Origin: Arsenicitalea aurantiaca
GTDB taxonomy: Bacteria; Pseudomonadota; Alphaproteobacteria; Rhizobiales; Devosiaceae
Assembly: GCF_003994485.1 (NCBI RefSeq)
Contig: NZ_RZNJ01000005.1
Location: forward strand, 206,470-270,469
DNA: 64,000 bases
Direction of reading: 5' to 3'
The position numbers and the translations under genes were made by a program. Shown here in pieces: positions 1-6,685 of this stretch (positions within the stretch are counted from its first letter, which is position 1; every line of letters begins with the position of its first letter). Below the pieces are notes generated by a model, which was not told the origin of the DNA, did no database searches, and saw nothing but the letters and a program-made list of their open reading frames with translations.

Positions 1-1
1 G

Positions 2-814
2 ATCGGAGAGACCGTTTCGGGGAGCGAGGCGGCCTTCGTCGGCGAGATGAACGCGACCGCGCAGACGCTCGGCATGTCCGCGAGCCGTTTCGTCAATCCC
101 CACGGCCTGCACCATGCCGAGCAGGTGACGACGGCGCGAGACATGGCCGTGCTCGCGCTCTATATCCGGCAGAATTTTCCACAATATCTCCCGATGTTCG
201 GGACGGGCGAGGTCACGGTCGGCAATGTCCGGCACGAATCCCAGAATGCGTTGCTCAAGGCCTTCAACGGCACAACCGGCATGAAGACCGGCTATGTCTG
301 TGCTTCGGGTCTCAACATCGTAGCCACCATCGAACGCCAGGGACGCTCGCTTCTCGCAGTGGTACTGGGCGGCTCGTCGGGCCGCGAGCGCAACGAGATG
401 ACGGCTGAGCTTTTCCTCAAGGGGCTGTCGGGCGCTACGCGTCCTACCGGCGAGCATATCGTCAACCTTGCGAACGCCGTAGGAACGGCACCCAGGAACA
501 TGCGTCCCCTGATCTGCGGCAAGGATGCGCAGGCCTATGTGGCCGAGCGCGAGCGTGCCTATCCGATGGGCCTGCCCGGTCAGCCCAGCTTCCTTATCGA
601 CGAGGTGGCGACGGCACGCTATGCCGCGACCGATCTGGGACGCGTCCGCAATGTGCCGCTGCCGCGCCCGCGCCCGGCATTCCTGCCGCAAATGCAGATG
701 GCGGTTGCCTCGGGAGCCGGCATGGGGGCCGCTGCCCCCCGCAGCGAGCCGGCGGCTGGCCCGGTGCGAAGCGGGCTCGTAGCGCCTGTGCCTCGGCCAC
801 GATTGGTCCGGTAA
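2..814 (+). CDS. D-alanyl-D-alanine carboxypeptidase (peptidase S11), 5'-truncated by window edge
   Basis: This is the 3' part of a penicillin-binding D,D-carboxypeptidase of family S11, which removes the terminal D-Ala of peptidoglycan stem peptides in the periplasm. The window begins inside the gene, so the signal peptide and the SxxK and SxN active-site motifs are not seen. Visible family marks are FVNPHGL, TTARDMA and the third active-site motif in GMKTGYV, about 95 codons in. The last ~65 residues are Pro/Arg-rich (VPLPRPRP) and look like a low-complexity tail rather than the usual PBP5-type beta domain. The open frame runs from the window edge without a stop. The family is firm; which paralogue it is cannot be told. 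Confidence 0.9.
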   Translation: MGETVSGSEAAFVGEMNATAQTLGMSASRFVNPHGLHHAEQVTTARDMAVLALYIRQNFPQYLPMFGTGEVTVGNVRHESQNALLKAFNGTTGMKTGYVCASGLNIVATIERQGRSLLAVVLGGSSGRERNEMTAELFLKGLSGATRPTGEHIVNLANAVGTAPRNMRPLICGKDAQAYVAERERAYPMGLPGQPSFLIDEVATARYAATDLGRVRNVPLPRPRPAFLPQMQMAVASGAGMGAAAPRSEPAAGPVRSGLVAPVPRPRLVR

Positions 815-928
815 CGTGGTATTGAAGTCTAACCGCCGCTAATTTTTTGAGCAGGACATGTATCTTTTTCGCTTTTGAGTCGTTGTCGAAGCAAGGGGCA
901 AGCAAGTTACCCAAAGTGAGACAGCGCT

Positions 929-1366
929 ATGAAAAAGATTTCCTCAATGATTGCGGCTGCCGCGATGGTGGCCACCACCTTCAGCGTGTCTGCGCTTCCC
1001 GCGCAGGCGCAGAATTTCTCGGTACAGATCGGCAGCGGTTACCAGCAGGACCGTGGTCATCGCGATCGCGGCCGGTTCGAGCGGCGCGGCAATTACGGCT
1101 ATTACAATGGCCATCGCGGCTATCGTGATCGCCGGCCGGGTTACCGCCAGTACAATGGCTTCTGGTTTCCGCCTGCAGCGTTTGCATTCGGCGCCATCGT
1201 TGGCGGCATCATCGCAAGCCAGGCGGACCGCGGCGGCGTGAGCAATGCCAATTGGAACCGTCACGTGGCCTGGTGCTATGATCGGTACCGCTCGTATCGG
1301 GAATCGGACAACACCTTCCAGCCCTATAACGGGCCCCGGCAGGCTTGCCGTTCGCCCTACTATTGA
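929..1366 (+). CDS. BA14K-family secreted/envelope protein
   Basis: A 145-residue protein with a clear signal peptide ([18 protein letters not shown], cleavage near AQA at ~27) and a Gly/Arg/Tyr-rich middle ([17 protein letters not shown]). A short hydrophobic Gly-rich segment follows at about 80-95 ([13 protein letters not shown]). The C-terminus carries the BA14K signature: [16 protein letters not shown], then [14 protein letters not shown], with two conserved Cys. Founding members are immunoreactive proteins of Brucella with reported lectin-like activity; the molecular role is not settled. It stands alone, followed by a strong terminator, so it is probably monocistronic. The start is the only ATG before the signal peptide; the upstream Shine-Dalgarno is weak. 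Confidence 0.85.
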   Translation: MKKISSMIAAAAMVATTFSVSALPAQAQNFSVQIGSGYQQDRGHRDRGRFERRGNYGYYNGHRGYRDRRPGYRQYNGFWFPPAAFAFGAIVGGIIASQADRGGVSNANWNRHVAWCYDRYRSYRESDNTFQPYNGPRQACRSPYY

Positions 1367-1385
1367 GCGATCTCCCAAACCGTCG

Positions 1386-1416
1386 ACGGCCCCCTCACCG
1401 GGGGCCGTTTTCTTTT
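1386..1416 (+). terminator. Intrinsic terminator after the BA14K gene
   Basis: A GC-rich hairpin (ACGGCCCCC paired with GGGGGCCGT around a CTCACC loop) is followed directly by TTTTCTTTT. It starts 20 bases after the BA14K stop codon. On the opposite strand it lies just past the TusA-family stop at 1395 and may also help end that transcript. Confidence 0.85.
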
Positions 1417-1682
1417 GCGCCACCCAGCGTGATGGTGAAGATCATCGCGGCTTCCTCCTCACGGAGTTCGAAGGCATAGCCCTGTTGCCGGCAGAAGACC
1501 GGCAGGTCGATCCGCGCCATCGGATCGGTGGCCCGGACTTCGACGAGTGTGCCGGGCGGCAGCGTCGAGGCCGCTTTCTCGGTCTTCAGGACGGGGAGGG
1601 GACATTTGAGCCCCCTCGCATCGATGAGGTGGACCGAAGGAGTGGCGCTATTGGGCAAGCAGGAGCACCCAATGGACGCCAT
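1395..1682 (-). CDS. TusA/SirA-family sulfurtransferase-like protein
   Basis: The core reads VHLIDARGLKCPLPVLK, the TusA/SirA signature in which the Cys of CPxP carries persulfide sulfur for 2-thiouridine or related sulfur relay. The rest matches the ~80-residue family fold, and a second Cys occurs in LPVFCRQQG. The start is uncertain: ATG at 1682 gives 95 residues, and TTG at 1658 gives 87 residues, closer to family length. Neither has a good Shine-Dalgarno. Both overlap or abut the 3' end of the CAP-domain gene (stop at 1648), so the two are likely co-transcribed and translationally coupled. Whether this copy serves tRNA thiolation or another sulfur pathway cannot be read from sequence. Confidence 0.8.
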   Translation of the reverse strand: MASIGCSCLPNSATPSVHLIDARGLKCPLPVLKTEKAASTLPPGTLVEVRATDPMARIDLPVFCRQQGYAFELREEEAAMIFTITLGGAKENGPR

Positions 1683-2133
1683 AGGCGGAGTTCGGATTGG
1701 CCGCAACGGCAAGCCCTGCGCGCGTCGCCCGTCCATCAAGAAGGACCCGCGCATCCTCGGGGCTGTTGCGCCAGCCCGAGAAGGTGTTGGCGAAATTGCC
1801 GTAGCCGGCGCTGAGGCGCATTGCAACGACCCCGGGAGGGGTGCGGGGCGCGTTGCCGGTCTGGGCGTATTGGGTGGCCAGTTGCTGGGCGCTGCCGTCG
1901 AGGCCGGTATCTGCAGCGAGCGGCGCGATGCCTGCCGTCGCGCGGTACTGGTTGATGAGCCCAAGTGCCTGCGCCCGGTCGAGGCGGGCGCCCGGAACAT
2001 CCATGTTCGCCACAAGCCCGGGGGCAAGCCCACCGCCACCGCCGCCGCCACCCATGGAGCAGGCGGCCAAAGCCGCCGCGACGAGCAGGGCCGCGCCGAT
2101 GCGGGCAGGGGCAGAGAAGAGGGATAGTGTCAT
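1648..2133 (-). CDS. CAP-domain (SCP-like) lipoprotein
   Basis: A 161-residue exported lipoprotein. The N-terminus (MTLSLFSAPARIGAALLVAA) is a signal peptide ending in the lipobox LAAC, so the mature protein should start at a lipidated Cys. This is followed by eight consecutive Gly residues and then a short CAP domain: ALGLINQYRA, LAADTGLDGSAQQLATQYA, a block with GYGNFANTFSGWRNSPE, and a terminal YGVHWVLLLAQ. Bacterial CAP proteins are envelope or secreted proteins of mostly unknown function. The frame is open upstream, but the ATG at 2133 is the one that gives a proper signal peptide. It precedes the TusA-like gene with overlap. Confidence 0.8.
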   Translation of the reverse strand: MTLSLFSAPARIGAALLVAAALAACSMGGGGGGGGLAPGLVANMDVPGARLDRAQALGLINQYRATAGIAPLAADTGLDGSAQQLATQYAQTGNAPRTPPGVVAMRLSAGYGNFANTFSGWRNSPEDARVLLDGRATRAGLAVAANPNSAYGVHWVLLLAQ

Positions 2134-2320
2134 GAGGAGGCTGTCCTTGATGGCGATCGAGGGGGAAATATCGCGGCCGCGGCACAATATTCGGTTAAGG
2201 CGCGAGGTCTTCGGGACCTCCTCCATCACGCCCGTGGCGATTTGATGTTCGATGTGGCATGAACGCCCACGTTCAAGTTCCGGTTTTCTTCGGAGACGGG
2301 TTTTGCTAAGCCGATGCTGT

Positions 2321-2397
2321 GGTCCCGTAGCTCAGCAGGATAGAGCACAGGATTCCTAATCCTGGGGTCACGCGTTCGAATCGCGTCGGGATCACCA
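2321..2397 (+). tRNA. tRNA-Arg (anticodon CCT)
   Basis: A full cloverleaf can be folded. The acceptor GGTCCCG pairs with CGGGATC (one G-U). The D arm is GCTC/GAGC. The anticodon stem CAGGA/TCCTG closes the loop TTCCTAA, giving anticodon CCT, which reads AGG. The T arm is ACGCG/CGCGT around TTCGAAT. Discriminator A and an encoded CCA end at 2397. The gene is 77 nt and stands alone between the CAP lipoprotein and the nuclease gene. Confidence 0.97.
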
Positions 2398-2523
2398 CTT
2401 CTCACCAATCTGGGCAGCTGCTGCTGTGCCCCATCGGCCACAGCTCGAGCGTCGTTGCGGGCAGGCGGATGAATTTCGCCGCAATTGCGTGCAGGGTGGG
2501 ACCGTTGCAGAGCGGGGCCACTA

Positions 2524-3351
2524 TTGCTTGTCAAAGTCATTGCCAGAATTGCTTCAGGCGTCGCTGTCTCCCTCGGAGTATCTGTGCTGATCACCGGCAC
2601 GGCTCTTGGGGCACAGTGTCCGGAGCTCGAGCCGGGTCCGTCGGGCGTCGTCGTTGAAGTCACCGACGGGGACACCATCGTGCTCGAGAGCGGGCTCGTG
2701 GTCCGCATGATCGGCACGCAAGCGCCCAAGCTCCCGCTCGGCCGGGATGGCTTCGAGGCCTGGCCGTTGGCCGATGACGCCAAGGCAGAGCTCGAAGATA
2801 TGGTGCTCGGCCAAACCGTGCAGCTGGGCTATGGCGGAGCGCGCGTGGACCGGTACGATCGGGCGTTGGCGCATGTGTTTCTGGATGGCCTCGACGGGCT
2901 CTGGGCGCAGGGGCACATGGTCGGGACGGGGCTCGCGCGCGTCTACTCCTTCCCCGACAACCGGGCCTGTCTTGCCTCGCTGCTCGCTGCCGAAGCGCAG
3001 GCCCGGCGGGACGGGCTTGGCATCTGGACCGATCCCTATTACAGGGTGCGAGCGGCCGAGCCGCCTGCCGCACTTGCCGAACGCATCGGGCATTATGAAC
3101 TCGTCGAAGGACGGGTGCTGCTGGCCGATCGCGTCGGGAGCCGGGTGTTCCTCAACTTCGGACGCTACTGGAAAGAAGACTTCACGGCGGTGATCGAGGC
3201 GAAAGCCTTAACGCTTTTTAACGATACTGGGCTCGATCCGCTGGCGCTCGAAGGGGCGCTGGTGCGCATCAGAGGATGGGTGGACGATCGGGATGGTCCA
3301 CGCATCGAAGTGACCCATCCCGAGCAGATCGAGGTCTTGGCCAACCGATGA
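2524..3351 (+). CDS. Thermonuclease (SNase)-like exported protein
   Basis: A ~275-residue protein with an N-terminal signal sequence (VKVIARIASGVAVSLGVSVL, Ala-rich cleavage region before QCPELEP). A staphylococcal-nuclease-like OB domain follows: VVEVTDGDTIVLESG, VVRMIGTQAP, then DRYDRALAHVFL and GLARVYSF. Active SNases use Asp/Arg/Glu residues around the DGDT and R-x-I-G blocks, which are present, but the family also has inactive members, so nuclease activity is inference. The ~90-residue C-terminal part (YELVEGRVLLADRVGSRVFL and onward) may be a second OB-like fold. The start is uncertain: TTG at 2524 gives a clean signal peptide, and another TTG lies at 2485. Its TGA overlaps the ATG of the M48 gene. 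Confidence 0.75.
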   Translation: MLVKVIARIASGVAVSLGVSVLITGTALGAQCPELEPGPSGVVVEVTDGDTIVLESGLVVRMIGTQAPKLPLGRDGFEAWPLADDAKAELEDMVLGQTVQLGYGGARVDRYDRALAHVFLDGLDGLWAQGHMVGTGLARVYSFPDNRACLASLLAAEAQARRDGLGIWTDPYYRVRAAEPPAALAERIGHYELVEGRVLLADRVGSRVFLNFGRYWKEDFTAVIEAKALTLFNDTGLDPLALEGALVRIRGWVDDRDGPRIEVTHPEQIEVLANR

Positions 3352-4826
3352 CGGGATTGGACCGGTTCAATAGGGCACTGCGCGGGCTTGCGATGGGTGT
3401 GTCGCTTGTGGCGCTGGTGGCGTGCACCAATATGGTGGGCAGTGGCGTAAGCGTCACCGAGACGGGCAACAGGCCTGCGCCCGTCGTCGTGCCCAGCGGC
3501 ACAGATCCGGACGATGCGGTCATCGGCCGGCGTGAGCATCCGCGAATCATCGCGAGCTATGGCGGGGTCTATTCGGACCGGAAGGCCGAGGTCATGCTGG
3601 CGCGGATCGTGGGGCGCCTGCTGGCGGCCGCGGACCAGCCCAACACGCAGTTCACCGTCACCATTCTCGATACGCCCGAGGTCAACGCTTTCGCCTTGCC
3701 GGGCGGCTATGTCTACGTGACGCGCGGGATCCTGGCCCTCGCCTCAGATACCAGCGAACTGGCCGCCGTGCTGGCCCATGAGATCGCCCACGTGACCCTG
3801 CGCCATGCGCGCGCCCGCACCAATCGCGTGCGGACCACCGAGATCGTCGACAGGGTCGTGACCGGCATCTTCGGAGCGGATACCTCCACCGACCAGACCG
3901 CCAATCGCTCGCGCATGTCTTTGGCGGCGTTCAGCCAGCAGCAGGAACTCGAGGCCGACCGGGAAGGCGTCCGGATTGCCGGCCGGGCCGGCTATGATCC
4001 GCACGCAGCGGCGCGGTTCCTCGGCGCAATGGGGCGGTTTGCGCGCTTCACGGCCGGGGAAGCCGAACAGGGCGGCGATTTCCTGTCCTCGCACCCCTCG
4101 ACGCCTGACCGGATCCAGAAGGCAATCGAGAGCGCGCGCGAAATCGGCGCCCCGGGCAGTGGGGAGACCGATCGCGCCGGTTATATGGCAGCGATCGAGG
4201 GGCTCAATTTCGGCGACAACCCCGATGAGGGTGCGATCGTGGGGCGGCGGTTCATCCAGCCGGCGCGCAAGTTCACCTTCACCGTGCCCGAGGGCTATAC
4301 GCTCCAGACCTCCGGCAATGCCGTGGTCGGGGTCGCCGGTGATGGCGAGGCGGTGCGCTTCGACAGTGCCGAGGTCCCCGCTTCGATGGCCCTTGCCGAT
4401 TATCTGAAGTCGGGCTGGATTGCGGGGCTGCGGTCGGACAGCGTCGTCACCGAACGGCAGAACGGCGTCGAGATGGCGACCGGCGTTGCCACGACGGCCC
4501 AGTGGAGCTTCCGTGTCTCGGTCGTGCGCTTCGAAGGGCAGGTCTATCGTTTCATCTTTGCGGCCAAGGCCGACAGCCAGCGGTTCGCGCGCGGTGCAGA
4601 GGAGACGCTGCGGAGTTTCCGGGCGTCAACGGGCAATGATCTGGCGCAGATCCGCCCGCTTTCGGTGCGCATCGTCACGGCCGGGCCGGGCGATACCGCC
4701 GACAGCCTCGCCCGCCGCATGGCCAATCTGACGCGCGGCCCCGAGCTCTTCTACATCCTTAACAATCTCTATCCCGGAGATCGGGTCGAGCCCGGCGCAC
4801 GCTACAAGATCGTCGGCATCGACTGA
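3348..4826 (+). CDS. M48-family zinc metalloprotease lipoprotein
   Basis: A 492-residue periplasmic peptidase. The start ATG at 3348 overlaps the upstream TGA as ATGA, indicating coupling to the nuclease-like gene. The N-terminus ends in a lipobox (LVAC at ~25). The zinc motif HEIAH is at 144-148 and the third ligand Glu is in QELEADREG near 202, as in BepA/YfgC-type M48 enzymes, which act on outer-membrane proteins. The C-terminal ~250 residues lack TPR repeats. They include a beta-rich region (FTFTVPEGYTLQTSG) and a terminal LysM-like stretch (TADSLARRM, then LNNLYPGDRVEPGARYKIVG) that may bind glycan. The substrate is unknown. A bidirectional terminator follows. Confidence 0.88.
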   Translation: MTGLDRFNRALRGLAMGVSLVALVACTNMVGSGVSVTETGNRPAPVVVPSGTDPDDAVIGRREHPRIIASYGGVYSDRKAEVMLARIVGRLLAAADQPNTQFTVTILDTPEVNAFALPGGYVYVTRGILALASDTSELAAVLAHEIAHVTLRHARARTNRVRTTEIVDRVVTGIFGADTSTDQTANRSRMSLAAFSQQQELEADREGVRIAGRAGYDPHAAARFLGAMGRFARFTAGEAEQGGDFLSSHPSTPDRIQKAIESAREIGAPGSGETDRAGYMAAIEGLNFGDNPDEGAIVGRRFIQPARKFTFTVPEGYTLQTSGNAVVGVAGDGEAVRFDSAEVPASMALADYLKSGWIAGLRSDSVVTERQNGVEMATGVATTAQWSFRVSVVRFEGQVYRFIFAAKADSQRFARGAEETLRSFRASTGNDLAQIRPLSVRIVTAGPGDTADSLARRMANLTRGPELFYILNNLYPGDRVEPGARYKIVGID

Positions 4827-4842
4827 TCAGGACTGCCCAAGC

Positions 4843-4871
4843 AAAAGGGCCGGCGCGAGGCCGGCCCTTTT
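4843..4871. terminator. Bidirectional terminator between the M48 gene and carD
   Basis: A perfect stem AAAAGGGCCGG / CCGGCCCTTTT around the loop CGCGAGG sits between the two convergent genes. The A-run and T-run flanks make it usable as an intrinsic terminator in both directions. Confidence 0.85.
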
Positions 4872-4894
4872 CGTGAGTTCAGTCGACGTTCGGG

Positions 4895-5461
4895 TCAGGC
4901 AGCAGCTTCTTCCGCATCGTCGGCGGCGTCGGTCTTGGGGCCGCGCCGCGGGCTCTTGGCGAGGTTCTTTTCGATAAGCTGCACCGCTTCGGTCAGCGTC
5001 AGCCTGTTCACCGCAGCGATTTCGCGAGACATGCGGTCCATGGCCTGCTCGAAGAGCTGGCGCTCGGAATAGGACTGCTCGGGCTGATCGTCGGACCTGT
5101 AGAGATCGCGCACCACCTCGGAGATCGCGATCAGATCGCCAGAATTGATCTTGGCTTCATATTCCTGCGCACGGCGGCTCCACATGGTCCGCTTTACGCG
5201 AGCCCGGCCGGTGACGGTGTCGAGCGCCTTGGCGACCATGTCTTCCTCGGCGAGTTTGCGCATGCCCACCGACTTGATCTTGGCGACCGGCACGCGCAGG
5301 GTCAGCTTGTCCTGCTCGAAGCTGATGACGAACAGTTCGAGCGACATGCCTGCCACCTCCTGCTCTTCGATGGAAACGATCTGGCCGACGCCATGGGCCG
5401 GGTAGACGACATATTCGCCCGTCTTGAACCCGAGACGCTGGGTGGTCTTCTTGGCTACCAT
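4895..5461 (-). CDS. carD: CarD-family transcription regulator
   Basis: A 188-residue CarD/CdnL protein, which binds RNA polymerase beta and stabilises open complexes, often at rRNA and ribosomal promoters. The N-terminal RNAP-interaction domain (Tudor-like, ~9-70) shows FKTGEYVVYPAHGVGQI and the IEEQEVAG loop. The C-terminal helical part includes the conserved WSRRAQEYEAKINSGDL and VVRDLYR blocks. The tail is Ala/Glu/Asp-rich. The start ATG has AGGAG nine bases upstream. The gene has its own upstream region of 319 bp with a candidate promoter, an inverted repeat and a terminator-like hairpin in the leader (listed separately), so regulation beyond simple readthrough from fdxA is likely. Confidence 0.95.
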   Translation of the reverse strand: MVAKKTTQRLGFKTGEYVVYPAHGVGQIVSIEEQEVAGMSLELFVISFEQDKLTLRVPVAKIKSVGMRKLAEEDMVAKALDTVTGRARVKRTMWSRRAQEYEAKINSGDLIAISEVVRDLYRSDDQPEQSYSERQLFEQAMDRMSREIAAVNRLTLTEAVQLIEKNLAKSPRRGPKTDAADDAEEAAA

Positions 5462-5629
5462 TTGGATACGCTCCTGTTAACGCCGCGATGGGCGGGGTCT
5501 CCGGCCGAGCCCCATCCATTCGATACTTGTGTCGACGTGCGCGATGTTGCGCGGCATGCAGAGTTCATCCCCGCAACTGGCCGAAGTGCCTGCGTCCGGC
5601 CGGTCGCGCATCAGATCTTCAGTTGTGCC

Positions 5630-5652
5630 AAAAAAAAGGTGCCTTGCGGCAC
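5630..5652 (-). promoter_or_regulatory. Terminator-like hairpin in the carD leader (possible attenuator)
   Basis: Read on the minus strand, GTGCC-GCAA-GGCAC forms a GC-rich hairpin with a GNRA loop, followed by C and eight T residues, and then a second GGCAC. Because two GGCAC copies flank the T-run, the GTGCC strand could pair with either, giving alternative folds. It lies between the candidate carD promoter (5690-5718) and the carD start. It may be an attenuator, the end of a ~50-nt RNA, or simply the fdxA terminator. The five-pair stem is short, so its strength is uncertain. Confidence 0.5.
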
Positions 5653-5689
5653 GCACGGGGCGAAAGCTCTGCTGCATTTGTCAGAAGAC

Positions 5690-5718
5690 AACATAGCACA
5701 ATTTTTCGGCAGAATCAA
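5690..5718 (-). promoter_or_regulatory. Candidate sigma-70 promoter for carD
   Basis: On the minus strand TTGATT (-35) and TATGTT (-10) are separated by exactly 17 bases, placing the predicted start near 5683, some 220 nt before the carD ATG. The -35 hexamer lies in the loop of an 8-bp inverted repeat (5705-5728). Confidence 0.5.
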
Positions 5719-5728
5719 AACTGCCGAA
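5705..5728. repeat. Inverted repeat around the carD -35 region (operator-like)
   Basis: TTCGGCAG and CTGCCGAA are perfect 8-bp inverted copies separated by 8 bases. No T-run follows on the minus strand, so it does not look like a terminator for fdxA. Its overlap with the -35 element suggests a dimeric repressor or activator site; the binding protein is unknown. Confidence 0.45.
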
Positions 5729-5780
5729 TCAATGCCTTAGAGAGAGCGTTCCGCAGAGCGAAAAGGGCCGTCGGCGGGCG

Positions 5781-6119
5781 TCAATCGCCCTCGCCGGGAG
5801 CCTCGGAAAAGAACTTCTCAAACTTGCCTTCCATGCCGTCAAAATCTTTGGCGTCGGAGGGCGCGTCGCGCTTTTCGGTGATGTTTGGCCAGACCGAAGC
5901 GTATTTCGTGTTGATCTCGAGCCATTTGTCGAGCCCGCTCTCGGTGTCGGGCTTGATCGCCTCGGCGGGGCATTCGGGCTCGCATACGCCGCAATCGATG
6001 CATTCGTCGGGATGGATGACGAGCATGTTCTCGCCTTCATAAAAGCAGTCGACGGGGCAAACCTCGACGCAGTCCATGTACTTGCACTTAATGCAATTGT
6101 CCGTGACGATATAGGTCAT
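5781..6119 (-). CDS. fdxA: 7Fe ferredoxin FdxA
   Basis: A 112-residue cytosolic ferredoxin carrying a [3Fe-4S] and a [4Fe-4S] cluster, an electron carrier. Cluster ligands are visible in [14 protein letters not shown] (N-terminal block) and [12 protein letters not shown] (second block). The start MTYIVTDNC is the family start; the extra upstream in-frame residues are not family-like. The acidic C-terminal ~50 residues (ending SEAPGEGD) are typical of the alphaproteobacterial type. It lies downstream of the S4 gene on the same strand with a 155-bp gap and upstream of carD, a neighbourhood common in this order. Confidence 0.95.
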   Translation of the reverse strand: MTYIVTDNCIKCKYMDCVEVCPVDCFYEGENMLVIHPDECIDCGVCEPECPAEAIKPDTESGLDKWLEINTKYASVWPNITEKRDAPSDAKDFDGMEGKFEKFFSEAPGEGD

Positions 6120-6274
6120 GTGCTGGGCATCCCGCCCCGGGCGTGCCGGGCTTTCTGAGTGGACGGACACCCTCGTGGAGCCAGAGGGTGCGCTGGGTTG
6201 CTAACGTGTTTCCCGGCGCGCCGCAAGACCGCCGAGGAGGAGGGTTTGCCGCAGACGCGGATCGGAGGAGAAGT

Positions 6275-6685
6275 CTATTCCTCCCCCGTTCGGAGCCGGT
6301 CGGTCGCCCGACGCTCCTTCTTGGTCGGCCGCCCCGCGCCTGGCGCGCGGAAGGCCTGCTGCGAGGGCCGGTCCGGTCGGGGCAGGGGCGGCGGCGAAAT
6401 GTCCTCGTAAAGCGTCATTGCTTCGGTTGCCGGGCCCCGACGGCTGCCCGGATCGAGTATCCGCCAGACGAGAATACGACGCTCGAGGGTGATGGTCAGG
6501 ACATCGCCCGCGCCCACGCGGTGATCGGACGCTTCGGTACGCTCGGAATTGACGCGAACCGCGCCAGAGGCCACAAGTTTCTGGGCGAGCGTCCGTGACT
6601 TAACCGCGCGCGCGAAGAACAGCCATTTATCGAGACGCTGCCTGCCGGACGCCGCCGCAGGCCGCTCTGCCGGCTCCCCGCTCAC
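6275..6685 (-). CDS. S4-domain RNA-binding protein (HslR-like)
   Basis: A 136-residue protein with an S4 RNA-binding fold at ~16-75: QRLDKWLFFARAVKSRTLAQ, then LVASGAVRVN and HRVGAGDVLTI. This resembles heat-shock protein Hsp15 (HslR), which binds stalled 50S subunits with nascent chains. The tail is basic (GRPTKKERRATDRLR). The GTG start overlaps the TGA of the upstream helicase gene as GTGA, so translation is probably coupled. A role in ribosome rescue is family inference. Confidence 0.85.
   Translation of the reverse strand: MSGEPAERPAAASGRQRLDKWLFFARAVKSRTLAQKLVASGAVRVNSERTEASDHRVGAGDVLTITLERRILVWRILDPGSRRGPATEAMTLYEDISPPPLPRPDRPSQQAFRAPGAGRPTKKERRATDRLRTGEE

Noticed and set aside
2321..2397. 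tRNA-Arg as an integration site for a genomic island
   Set aside because: No integrase or duplicated tRNA 3' end is found downstream in the window.
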